From Tolypeutes matacus (Eukaryota; Chordata; Mammalia; Cingulata; Chlamyphoridae): 64,000 bases of DNA. This document shows, one piece after another, positions 36,972 through 47,311 of the stretch. How positions within the stretch are numbered: position 1 is the first letter of the stretch; the number at the start of each line of letters is the position of its first letter. The position numbers were made by a program, and so were the translations under genes. The notes under the pieces were generated by a model, which did no database searches, had not been told where the DNA came from, and saw only the letters and a list, made by a program, of their open reading frames with translations. The stretch is from contig JAKSZT010032888.1 in NCBI GenBank assembly GCA_026826555.1, positions 703,389 to 767,388 on the forward strand. Reading direction: 5' to 3'.

Positions 36972-38296
36972 GTCCCTGTGTAGGGAAATCCACGTCACAG
37001 TCAAGAATAACCATTCTGCCATGATAAAATTACCAACAGGCAGTTATGATCCACACTGTCAACTGTCCCATGGCCAAGAGAAGGATCATGGAGGAGGGAA
37101 GGGAAAGCTCAGTAGATGATGGGTTTGGGAGGGCAGAAGACTTCAGGGTGTAGTCAAGCCTGGCATTGGAGCCCAAGCACTCACGCTAGCTGCACAGGCA
37201 TGTTGCACATGTCAAGCCTTGCCTGAAGTCTTAGCTGTCTTCTCTAGGGAAACATAATCCTGACCAATCTGACTGCACTGCACAGGGACCCTTCAGAGTG
37301 GGCCACCCCTGACACGTTCAATCCAGAGCATTTTCTGGTGAATGGAGAGTTTAAGAAAAGGGAATCCTTTCTGCCTTTCTCAATGGGTGAGCTGTCATAA
37401 ATGAGCATGAGGGTTCAGAGTTCCTCTTTCAGCCCTCCCCTGCTATTCTCCTGAAGTCCTTGCTTTTTTTGGATTGTCTCCATTTGGTCCCACCCATTGT
37501 GACTCTGTGTTACTGGTGGTGGCAGCCTCTGGATGCCCTGGTCTGGGAATTTCTTCAGACTGCTCCTTACTTCCTGAGCCTTCCCTTGCCTCTGATGGGG
37601 ATTTCAGTTTTGCATTGTTCTGTCTGGAGCATGGGGAGCAGAAACCCAGACCCTGGCTTTTGCTCACAAAGAAGTTTTGTCACCTGCCATCTTACAAGGT
37701 TTTTTAAATGCTTCATGTTCCTTTTAAGGAACAGCCCCCTTACACAGACATTGACTCGATGTATAATAAAGAGGTGGGAGGGGGCCAGGGAAAGGAGCTA
37801 TTAAGGGTGTCAGGCAGTGACTGTAAATGTCATAGGCTTAACCAGGTCTGGTTCTCTCTATACTCCCTGAAAAGGACCTTTTGCTTTTTTAAAAATTTAT
37901 TTACCTTTTTAAAATTTAGTTAATTATTTAATTCGTACACAAATTGAAAGGTACAAATGAGAATGTAGTAAAACCTGTTACCCATCAAGCATTCAGCCCA
38001 GAAGATATGACAAAGAATAAAATAGAAAAAATAAATCTGTCTTCATGGAGTTTATGTTCTAGTGTAACTTTCCAAAGTTTAAGTTACTATTACCAGTTTA
38101 GAGATAATGAAACTAAGTATATAGGATTAAGTATGGCAACCAAGGTCATAAAACCTCTACATGGCAGTCCTAGGACTCAATGCCAAAAACTTTGTCAAAA
38201 CCCAAAGGCTGTGGTCTTTCTGGTTCTATCTCCAAAATTGACTGAATGATGCACAGAGCCCACAGTGTGGAATGCATACCCCATCATTCTTGTCAT
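36972..38296 (+). repeat. Exon-8 local duplication, first copy
   Basis: Aligns with 39532-40845: both contain the intron-7 end, exon 8, and about 900 bp of intron 8 ending in 'cacagagcccacagtgtgg'. The offset is 2570 bp at the exon. This copy holds the better preserved exon 8. Confidence 0.92.
37248..37386 (+). pseudogene. CYP2J: CYP2J pseudogene exon 8 (open)
   Basis: Acceptor gtcttctctag and donor gtgagc flank 139 nt, the CYP2J size (one codon below the 142 of CYP2C). The frame is open: [47 protein letters not shown]. The FNPEHF stretch corresponds to the PERF-type meander motif, and PFSMG begins the heme-binding loop completed by exon 9. Confidence 0.95.
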
Positions 38297-38339
38297 TAAT
38301 GATGATTATCAGTCATTTAAATTAAAATATACATCATAT

Positions 38340-38470
38340 TATGAAACATTTTCATTTTGCTGATGTTGACATGAAGGCTCAGAGAGAAAGGAAGGAACTG
38401 AAATTGGAAGCCAAGGCAGTATGACTCCAAAGACCATGCCTTCCATCTGTGCTGCACTGCCCTAAGGTTA
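38340..38470 (-). repeat. MIR-like SINE, antisense
   Basis: 'ttcattttgctgatgttgacatgaaggctcagagagaaaggaagg' and 'gcagtatgactccaaagaccatgccttccatctgtgctgcactgcc' follow the antisense MIR pattern. A similar degraded MIR segment lies in the duplicated unit at 38080-38230 and 40630-40740. Confidence 0.5.
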
Positions 38471-39390
38471 TCTGGGCTGATTCTGATCACATCCTTTTGT
38501 CTCTCTTCATATGGTAATTTGTCACTTTTGCTCCCATTAGACAAGTTATTTCCTAATAGGAAAACTGATATGAGACTTAGAGAATATCTTCCAGGCTCCC
38601 TGTCTGCAATAGCTTCAGATATTATATTTCAGTACAAAGTTTCAACTGTATATATGAATTTTTGTAATTATTCTTTTTCTTTGACCCTTGTGCCAGAACC
38701 ATGTTATTCTGAAATACTAAAAATGTGATCCTTTATGCATGGCACAAAAACCCATTCATTTAATGCTGGCCGCAACTGTGATGAGAGAAATCTTAACCGA
38801 TGGACATGGCTTTAAGAAAAAGAAGGATCCTACTAGTCTTAGTGATAACTTTCCTTCATATTGCAGAAGCATTTTCTTTATATTTGCTTCATGTCTCTCC
38901 TGTTAAAAAAAAAAACTTCTCCATCTGTATTAGATTATGAAAAGCACTACAAACATTGCCTCATTGGGGTTTTGTTATTTGGATTTGTATCATTCCTTCT
39001 TAATTATAGATTTCATTTGAAAGCAAATTTTTTATTTAATCCTATAGCCACCCATTTATTAATAATTAGACAAGAAATGGATTGATATCTCTTTTCTTAA
39101 CAGAAAGAAACTAAGGTAAAGAGATATCAACACAACTGGTTGGTTTTATCCATCAAAGTCCCAGTTTTGGCACACAGGTGATTTTTCACAGACTGGGTCT
39201 GGCACTTTCTAAAGACAGCTTCCCTGAGGAATTGAGGTGTGGAGAGCTCCTTCCCTTCTCTTAGAAAAGATGACCAAGTATGGAATTACATGTGCATAAT
39301 CAGAGCTCATTTTAAAACAATTTTTAGAAATTCATATTTTCTTTTCCTTATTTAATTCTTTCCTGTTTATTCTAACATTACAACGGGCAG

Positions 39391-39525
39391 CTTCATGAAA
39401 TGCAAGAGTCTAGTGCCTTATTTTTCAAAAAATCATTGGACCTTAGGAGAATAGACTTGGAAATAACTTTGCCAACAACCCGGGTCAACTCTCTAATTTT
39501 TCTATGGAGGAAAACAAGGAACCAG
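39391..39525 (+). repeat. Duplication-end segment, first copy
   Basis: Begins 'cttcatgaaatgcaagagtc' and recurs at 40859-40961 and 50364-50500. Its position shows that the duplicated unit ran from about 36972 to about 39531. The second unit (39532 onward) has lost the part equivalent to 38297-39390. Confidence 0.85.
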
Positions 39526-39531
39526 GGTTTC

Positions 39532-40845
39532 TGTCCGTGTAGAGAGAGATCCATCCTACCACCGTCAAGCATACCAATCTTCCCTGATAAAATTCGCTAC
39601 TGGCAGTTATGATACAATCTGTAAACGGTCTCATGGCCAAGAGTAAGGCCTTGAGTGAGGGAAGCGGGGAGAAGGAAGGCCTCAGTAGATGATGGGTTGG
39701 GGATAGCGGGGAAAATTCAGCCTGTGGTCAGGTCGGTGTGGGAGCCCAAGGACTACGCCTGTGGCACTGGCATGTTGCATATGTCAAAACTTCCTGAATC
39801 ATTGCTGTCTTCTCTAGGGGATTATAATCATGACCAACCTGACTGTACTGGACAAGGATCCTGCAAACTGGGCCATCCCTGATACATTCAACCCAGAATA
39901 TTTTTGGGAGAATGGATAGTTTAAGAAAAGAGAATCCTTTATGGTTTCTCAATGGGGGAGTTGTAGTAAATGAGCATGAGGGTTCAGAGTTTCTCTTTCA
40001 GCCCACTCCTGCTATTCTCCTGAAGTTCTCTGAATTCGTTGGAATGTCTCCATTTGGCCCCACCCAGTGTGACGCTGTCTTGCTGGTGGTGGCAGCCTCA
40101 GTATGCCCTGGGCTGGGCATTTCTTCAGACTGCTCCTTACTTCCTGAGCGTTCCCTTGCCTCTGACAGAGATTTCAGCTTTGCTTTGACTATTGTAGAAT
40201 ACCCAGCAGAGAGAAACAGACCCTGCTTTTCACAAGAAAATTTGTTCACCTACCATTTACATAGTTTAAATGTTTCACATTCTTTTTAAAGACTGACCCA
40301 CTTACACAGACATAGACCAAATTTATAATAAAGAGATGGAAAGGGGCCAGAGGAAGGGGCTACTTACTATTAAGGGCATCAGGCAGTGACTGTAAATGTC
40401 ATAGGCTTAACTAGGACATGTTCTACTCTCTACTCCCTGAAAAGACCTTTTGCCTTTTAAAAATATAATTAATATATTTAAATTGTACACAAATTGAAAG
40501 GTACAAAAGAGGATGCAAAGAAAACTGTTACATGACAACCATTCAGCCTAGAGTATGTGACAAAGAATAAAATGGAAAAAATAAATCTGTCTTCATGGAG
40601 TTTATGTTCTAGTGTAAATTTCCAAGGTTCAAATTACTATCACCAGTTTAGAGATATTGAAACTAGGCGTATAGGGTTAAGTATGGCAACCAAGGATATA
40701 AAACCTCTACATGGCACTCCTAGGACTCAATGCCAATAACTTTGTCAAAAACAAAGCCTGTGCTCATTCTAGTTCTGTTTCCTAAAAATAACTAAACACT
40801 ACACAGAGCCCACAGTGTGGAAAGCATGCCCCATCATTCTTATCA
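39532..40845 (+). repeat. Exon-8 local duplication, second copy
   Basis: Paralog of 36972-38296, clearly diverged by substitutions and small indels, carrying the degenerate exon 8. Confidence 0.92.
39818..39956 (+). pseudogene. CYP2J: Degenerate duplicate of CYP2J exon 8
   Basis: Follows an intact acceptor (gtcttctctag). The frame reads GIIIMTNLTVLDKDPANWAI, PDTFNPEYFWENG, then TAG at 39917-39919 in place of the Glu codon of the first copy. Next comes FKKRESF with a 1-nt deletion in the following PFSM stretch, and the donor is gg instead of gt. It is more decayed than the copy at 37248, and its lost donor means it could not be spliced normally. The exact end is approximate by one or two bases because of the deletion. 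Confidence 0.92.
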
Positions 40846-40961
40846 ATATAGGAGGAAGCTTCATGAAATGCAAGAGTCTAGTGCCTTGTTTTTTCAAATA
40901 AATTAATCAAACCTTAAAAAATAAGTTGGAAATAACTTTGCTAACAACCTAGGTGAACTCT
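40521..40961 (+). repeat. 441-bp direct repeat flanking the L1, left copy
   Basis: Nearly identical over 441 bp to 50026-50466, with a handful of substitutions and single-base indels. It starts 'aaaactgttacatgacaacc' and ends 'aactct', immediately before the L1. The sequence itself is CYP2J intron 8, continuous with the exon-8 duplicate. The top-strand start (cag-free 'gcaaag/aaaactg') is A-rich, as expected for an L1 endonuclease nick. Confidence 0.93.
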
Positions 40962-41250
40962 GGCTGCCTGGAGCCCCTTGGAGCTTGTGTGAACAGAACA
41001 GCCAGAGCAAATCAGCACCCGGGGAATGGGAAGGGTGATTCTGTTCGGGGGAGGGAGTTGATTTGCCTAGCTGCCCAGGGATAAGCCCCGGGCCACCGCG
41101 GAGCCAGGAAGAGGGGACACTCTCTAAAAGAGGGAGGGTTCTATTGGAGGACAGGGAAGGGAATTTTGTATTTTTATTTTTTGACATCGATCTGGCTGCC
41201 TGCACTGCCCCATAGCTTTGGGGAGCAGATAAGCCAACATGAAGCAGCAT
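40962..41250 (-). other. Antisense reading frame in the L1 5' UTR
   Basis: A frame begins with ATG at 41250 and runs left: MLLHVGLSAPQSYGAVQAAR, SMSKNKNTKFPSLSSNRTLP, and so on. It leaves the L1 at 40962 and stops in flanking DNA at 40903. The other L1 (62204-62440, + strand) keeps the same frame over about 78 codons with one in-frame 6-nt indel, though its first codon is GTG. I know no function for it. Its antisense 5'-UTR position recalls primate ORF0, but the sequence is not claimed to be homologous. Confidence 0.45.
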
Positions 41251-41500
41251 CAGGCTGAGAGCAGACGCGAATCTGCAGTCAAACTGATTTACATAGCAAC
41301 CAGGTGACGCTGGTGCTCTGCTCCAGAAGGGGTGGAATCAGCTGTCTTTAGCACTCTACACTGACTAACATCAGAGCTACAGCTACCCTGGGGAGTCCAG
41401 AAAGTGGGACGTGTTTGATTAATATCCACAAGCCCAGCTAGGGTCCCTTCCGAAAGGTGGTAGGTCTAGAGGAGGAATTATTTTGGGCCCTGTATTTTGC

Positions 41501-41502
41501 AA

Positions 41503-41537
<35 letters not shown>

Positions 41538-41539
41538 AT
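41501..41539 (+). repeat. (AAAT)n microsatellite
   Basis: About nine to ten AAAT/TAAA repeats inside the L1 5' UTR. Confidence 0.95.
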
Positions 41540-42468
41540 GTGAGGTCACTTCAATAAATGAAAAATAAATTCTTTTTAATTTAGTTTAATAGCTAAAAGC
41601 TGTTTCAGGACCGGCATATAGAACCCTGTGGGGAAATTCATTGATAAACACAAGTAGGCAGGAAGGATCCACGTGGACACTAGGGGATTCATTGACCCCA
41701 CCTTAGCTCTGTTTGACTGCTTCCCTCTGTGGATCTTTGGTTTCTCTCTGTTTCTTTCTGGTCTCTTGCTATTCTTTCCTCTTTCCTCCCCCCTTTCTTT
41801 TTCCTTCTATTATTATTTTTTTTTAATTAGGTGCTGCCAGCTTGTTGCTTCTTTGCTGGGCTTCTTTTACAGTAATTTCCCACTCGCTGTATATATTGAT
41901 TCAGTATTACAAACTATCGCTTATCCTTCCTGCATCTTTCTGCCTTCTGTTTTCTGTTGTGGCTATTAGAGACATTTTTTCATAGGCCCACAACTTAAGG
42001 TTGTCAATTTCTATTCCACCTATTTTGTCTTCTTCTTTTTTTTTTATTAGTATTAACTTATTCCTTTCAAACCTTTCTTTACTATTTCTCTCCCTCCTCA
42101 TAATTCTAACCTTCTAAATCACTATATACATATTCCTCCATTTGTTTTCCCAGTCCATTGTAGGAACTCCATATTTTTTCCTAGTACTCTACACTGCCTA
42201 CACAAGTTAAATATTCATCTCATTAAGTCTCATTTTGCCCTTCTTCTAAATTTATCAATATTACAATTATCCTTCTGCCTTCCTTACATCTTTTGATTCC
42301 TGTGGCCCTAACCTTTTGCCTTCAAGGGAACATAGAAAGAAGCAAGGAAATAAAATAAGAAGAAAAACGGCCAAAGAGAAAACTTAACTAACACGCAGAA
42401 CCAACAGCTAAATAAAATTCTAGAGCATAGAGAAAAGCTAATCAACTGAACAAACCCGTTAAGATAAT

Positions 42469-43457
42469 ATGATGACCAGAGGGTAAAAAAAAAATACAAA
42501 TGACTCTGAGAAACTGGAAAACATGGACCAGTCCAATGCACAAAATAAAAACAAGAAGCGATGCAGAACATCGAACAACTAATCAAAGCAATCCAAACAA
42601 ATATCATGGACAAACTTAAAGAAGTGAAGGAAGAGATTAAGGATATAAAGAAGACACTGGGAGAACATAATGAAGAAATAGCTAACCTGCCTAAAAAGGT
42701 AATGGATATGATGGCGAACAAAGGCACAAGCCAAGAAATTAAAAAGACGCTGGCTCACGTGGCAGCAGATTTGAACAGGCAGAGGAAAGAATTAGTGATA
42801 TGGAAGACAACACAGCTGAAATCAAAGAGATTGTAGAACAGATGGACAAAAAGATACAAAAAATCCAATATGGTCTCAGGGAATTAACCGATAATACAAT
42901 ACGCACAAACATACGCATTATGGGCATCCCAGAAGGAGAAGAGAACGGAAGGGGAACAGAAAGAGTGTTGAAGGAAATAATGGCTGAAAACTTCCCAACT
43001 CTATTGAGAGAGATGGATGTGCAGATCCAGGAAGCACAGCAAACCCCAAATAGTAGAAATCCCAACAGGCCAACTCTAAGATATACACTTGTCAAAAAAT
43101 CCAATGCTCAAGACAAAGAGAAAATACTCAAGATAGCAAGAGAAAAGAGAACCATCACATAAAAGGGAAGCACAATAAGATTAAGTGCTGATTTCTCAGC
43201 TGAAACCATGGAGGCAAGAAGACAGTGGTATGACATAGTCAAAACACTAAAAGAAAAAAAACTTCCAGCCATGAATTCTCTATCCAGCAAAATTAGCATT
43301 CAAAAATGATGGAGAGTTCAAAATATTCACAGATAAACAGCAATTAAGAGAGTATGTCAAGAAGGAACCAGCACTTCAAGAAATACTAAAAGAATCTATA
43401 CAAGTTGAAAGGAAAAAACAAGGGAGAGAGAGTTGGAGGAAGTTTAAAAACAACTGA
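42469..43457 (+). pseudogene. L1 ORF1, broken
   Basis: ORF1 proteins are trimeric RNA-binding chaperones of L1 RNA. The start is the ATGATG at 42469, matching the intact start in the other copy. TAA follows at codon 6 (42484-42486). A coiled-coil region (KLKEVKEEIKDIKKTLGEHN) precedes the RRM and C-terminal domain (NIRIMGIPEGEENGRGTERV). Single-base deletions occur near 42555 and 42752, a TAA at 43159-43161, and a frameshift near 43290 before DGEFKIFTDKQQLREYVKK. The ancestral end is FKNN-stop at 43455-43457. The expected length is about 330 codons, similar to the 338 of human L1. Confidence 0.92.
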
Positions 43458-43511
43458 AAAGTCAAAAAGAGAAACAAAACAACATATGACATACATTAGC
43501 CCAGAGAAAAA

Positions 43512-46500
43512 ATGGCTGAAGTAAGAAATTCATTACGAGTAATAACACTGAATGTTAATGGATTAAATTCACCACTCAAAAGACACAAATTGGCAGAATG
43601 GATAAGGAAATATTATCCATCTATATGCTGTGTACAGGAAACCCACCTTTGAACCAGGGATTCAAGGAGGCTGAAAGTGAATGGCTGGAAAACCATTTTA
43701 CAAGCTAACAATAGCCAAAAAAGGGCAGGAGTAGCTATTCTAATATCAGACAAAATACACTTTAAATGCAAAACTATTGTAAGACACAAAGATGGACACT
43801 ACATATTAGTAAAAGGACTAATCTCTCAAGAAGAGAGAACAATCATCAACATTTATGCACCTAATTGAGGTGCCTCAAAATACGTGAGGCAAACTCTGGA
43901 AAAACTAAGAGGAGAAATAAATTCCTCTACAATTATAACAGAGGACTTCAACACACCACTATCATCATTAGACAGAACATCTAGGCAGAGAATCAATAAA
44001 GAAACTAAGGCACTCAACAATACATTAGAAGACTTGGACTTAATACACATATACAGAACACTACACCCAAATACAGCCGGAGTATGCACATGAAACATAC
44101 TCCAAAATAGATAACATGCTAGGCCACAAAACAACACTCAATGAATTCAGAAAGATTGGGATTATACAATGTAATTTCTCTGACCACAACGGAATGTAGT
44201 TGGAAATCACTAAGGCCAGAGAAACAGATTAGGCACAAGGATATGGAAGTTAAACAACACAGTCTTAGACAAACAGTGGGTCAAAGAGGAAATTTTCAAA
44301 AGAAATCAGTAACTACCTTGAAACTAATGAAAACAACAACACAATATATCAATACTTATGGGATGCAGCGAAAGCAGTCCTGAGAGGGAAGTTCATAGAC
44401 ATAAATTCATATATTAAAAAAGAAGAAAGAGCTAAAATTGTAGACCTAACTGCACACTTGGAGGAATTGGAAAAACAACAACAAAGTAAATCTAAAGGAA
44501 GTAGAAAGAAGGAAATAACAAAAATTCGAGTAGAACTAAATGAAATAGAGAATAAGAAAGCACTGGAAACAATAAACAAAACCAAAACCTCATTCTTCGA
44601 GAATATCAATAAAATTGACAAATCCTTAGACAGACTAACAAAAAAAAAGAAAGACCAGATACAAATACAGAAAAGAAGGAATGAGCAAGGTGATATCACT
44701 ACTGACCCCACAGAAATAAAGAGTATCATAAGAGGATACTTTGAAAAATTATATGTCAACAAGAATGATAATTTAGAGGAAATGGACAAGTTTCTAGAAA
44801 CCCACAAGCAGCTGACATTGATGAAAGAAGAAATAGATGAACTGAACAGTCCAATTAAAAGTAAAGAGATAGACTCAGTTATCAAAAACCTACCAACTAA
44901 GAAGTGCCCAGGACCAGATGGCTTCACAGCTGAATTCTACCAAACATTCTGGAAAGAGCTAATACCAATTCTGCTTAAGCTCTTCCAAAAAATAGAAGTT
45001 AGAAGGAATATTGCCTAACTCAATCTATGATGCCAATATTACCCTAATACCAAAACCAAATAAAGATACCACAAGAAAGGAAAATCACAGACCAATTTCT
45101 CTAATGAACCTAGATGCTAAAATATATAACAAAATACTTGCTAATCACATTCAACAACATATCAAAAGGATTATACATCATGACCAACTGGGTTTCATCC
45201 CGGGTATGCAAGGATGGTTCAATATAAGAAAATCAATCAATGTAACACACAACATAAACAGATTGAAAGAAAAAAATCACATGATCATCTCTATAGATGC
45301 AGAAAAAGCATTCGAAAAATACAGCACTCTTTCCTCATAAAAACACTACAAAAGATAGGAATAGATGGAAACTTTCTGAAAATGATAAAGGGTATATATG
45401 AAAAACCGAAAGCTAACATCATTTTCAACGGTGAAATCCTAAAAGCCTTCCCTCTGAGATTGGGAACAAGACAAGGATGTGCACTATCACCACTTCTATT
45501 TAAAATTGTCTTAGAAGTACTTGCAGGAGCACTGAGACAAGAAAAGGACATAAAAGGCATCCAGTTCGTAAAAGAAGAACTAAAAATTTCATTATTTGCA
45601 AATGACATGATCCTATACATAGAATGCCCTGAGAAATCTACAACAAGACTTCTAGAACTTATAAAGGAGTTCAGTAATGTTGCAGGCTATAAGATCAACG
45701 CTCAAAAATCAGTAGCATTTCTATACACCAATAACGAGCAAACTGAGGAGGAAATCAGTAAAAAATACCACTTACAATAGTAAATAAAAGAATCAAATAC
45801 CAAGGAATAAATTTAACTAAAGATGTAAAGGACTTATATACAGAAACCTACACAACACTGTTAAAGGAAATCAAAGAAGATTTAAATAAATGGAAAAATA
45901 TTCCCTGTTCATGTATAGGAAGACTAAACATCATCAAGATGTCTATCTTACCCAAACTAGTCTACAGATTTAATGCAATCCCAATAAAAGTCAACACTAT
46001 ATTTTTTAAGGAACTGGAAAAACTAACCACAAAATATATTTGGAGAGGTAAGAGGCCCCATAATGCCAAAGATATATTGAAAAAGAAAAATGAAGTTGGA
46101 GGTATCAAACTACCTGACTTTAAAACATACTACAAAGCTACAGTGATCAAAACTGCGTGGTATTGGCACAAGGATAGACCTGCTGACCAATGGAACCAAA
46201 ATGAGAGTTCTGATATAGATCCTCGCATATACAGTCATCTGATATTTGACAAGGCCACAAAGCCCACTCAGTTAGGAGAGAGTTGCCTCTTTAACAAGTG
46301 GTGCTTGGAGAACTGGATATCCATATCCAAAAGAATGAGAGAAGAATACCATCTCACACCTTATACAAAAATCAACTCAAGATGGATCAAAGATCTAAAT
46401 ATAAGAGCCAAAACCATAAAGACTTTGGAAGATAATGTAGGGAAGCATCTACAGGACCTTGTAATAGGAAATGGTTTCATGAACTTCACAGCCAAAGCAC

Positions 46501-47311
46501 GAGCAGCAAGAGAAAAAATAAATAAATGGGAAACACCTCAAAATTAAAACTTCTGCACCTCAAAGGATGTTATTAAGAAAATAAAAAGGCAGCCTACCCA
46601 ATGGGAAAAAATAATCAGCAACCATATATCTGATAGGAGCCTAATATCCTGCATATATAAAGAAATCCTACACCTTGAAAATAAAAGGACAAACAACCCA
46701 TTTAAAAAATGGGCAAGTGACCTGAAAAGACACTTCTCCAAGGAAGAAATACAAATGGTTAAAAAGCACATGAAAAAATGCTCAACATCGCTTGCTATAA
46801 GGGAAATGCAAATCAAAACTACAATGAGATACCATCTTACATCAGAATAGCAGCTATTAAAAAAACAGGAGACACTAAATGTTGGAGAGGATGTGGAGGA
46901 ATAGGAACCCTCATCCACTGCTGGTGGGACTATGGTATGGTCCAGTCACTGTGGAGGACAGTTTTGCGGTTCCTCAGAAAACTAACAATAGATCTTCCGT
47001 ATGGTCCAGCAATTCCACTGCTGGGTATATACCCAGAAGAATTGAAAGTAAAAACACAAACAGATATATGCACACCAATGTTCATAGCGGCATTGTTCAC
47101 CATTGCCGAAAGTTGGAATCATCCCCGGTGCCCATCAACAGATGAATTGATAAGCAAAATCTGGTACATACATACAATGGAATATTACTCAGCTGTAAGA
47201 AGGAACAAAGTGCTAACTCATGGAATAATGTGGATGAATCTTGAAGACCTTATGTTGAGTGAAGCAAGCCAGGTAGTGAAGGATGAACAGTATATGACCT
47301 CACTGATCTGA
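43512..47311 (+). pseudogene. L1 ORF2, broken endonuclease/reverse transcriptase
   Basis: The start MAEVRNSLRVITLNVNGLNS opens the apurinic-type endonuclease domain (CCVQETHL). TGA follows at 43650-43652. Later blocks are the linker (about 44400-44940, ending [19 protein letters not shown]), the reverse transcriptase ([40 protein letters not shown]) and the C-terminal part ([17 protein letters not shown] ... HTMEYYSAV). The catalytic FADD motif reads FAND ([11 protein letters not shown]), so one catalytic Asp is lost. Frameshifts separate the pieces at about 45010, 45330 and 45780. The span corresponds to about 1267 codons, close to the 1275 of human ORF2. Confidence 0.94.

Larger units (their letters stand above)
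34301..37247 (+). other. Intron 7 of the CYP2J pseudogene
   Basis: 2.9 kb. Holds an antisense MIR (35000-35235), a possible sense MIR (35810-35920) and an old repeat (36140-36620); the rest is unique sequence. Confidence 0.7.
40962..42468 (+). promoter_or_regulatory. L1 5' UTR, 5'-truncated
   Basis: GC-rich at its start (to about 41460), then a pyrimidine-rich part. An (AAAT)n run sits at 41501-41539 where the other L1 has a T/A tract. It lacks the YY1-site-bearing terminus present in the other copy, so promoter function was probably compromised on arrival. Confidence 0.75.

Noticed and set aside
37460..37804. Frames of 114 and 77 codons just after exon 8 (also 39912-40289)
   Set aside because: They are intron-8 sequence shared by both duplicate units, with different frame breaks in each copy and no known domain.
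42308..42727. A 139-codon hydrophobic frame on the - strand
   Set aside because: Complement of the A-rich L1 ORF1 start; looks like membrane protein only because of poly-A-rich antisense.
44349..44927. A 192-codon frame on the - strand
   Set aside because: It lies antisense to L1 ORF2, is rich in Ser/Leu/Phe as expected from the complement of an A-rich coding strand, and has no recognisable domain.
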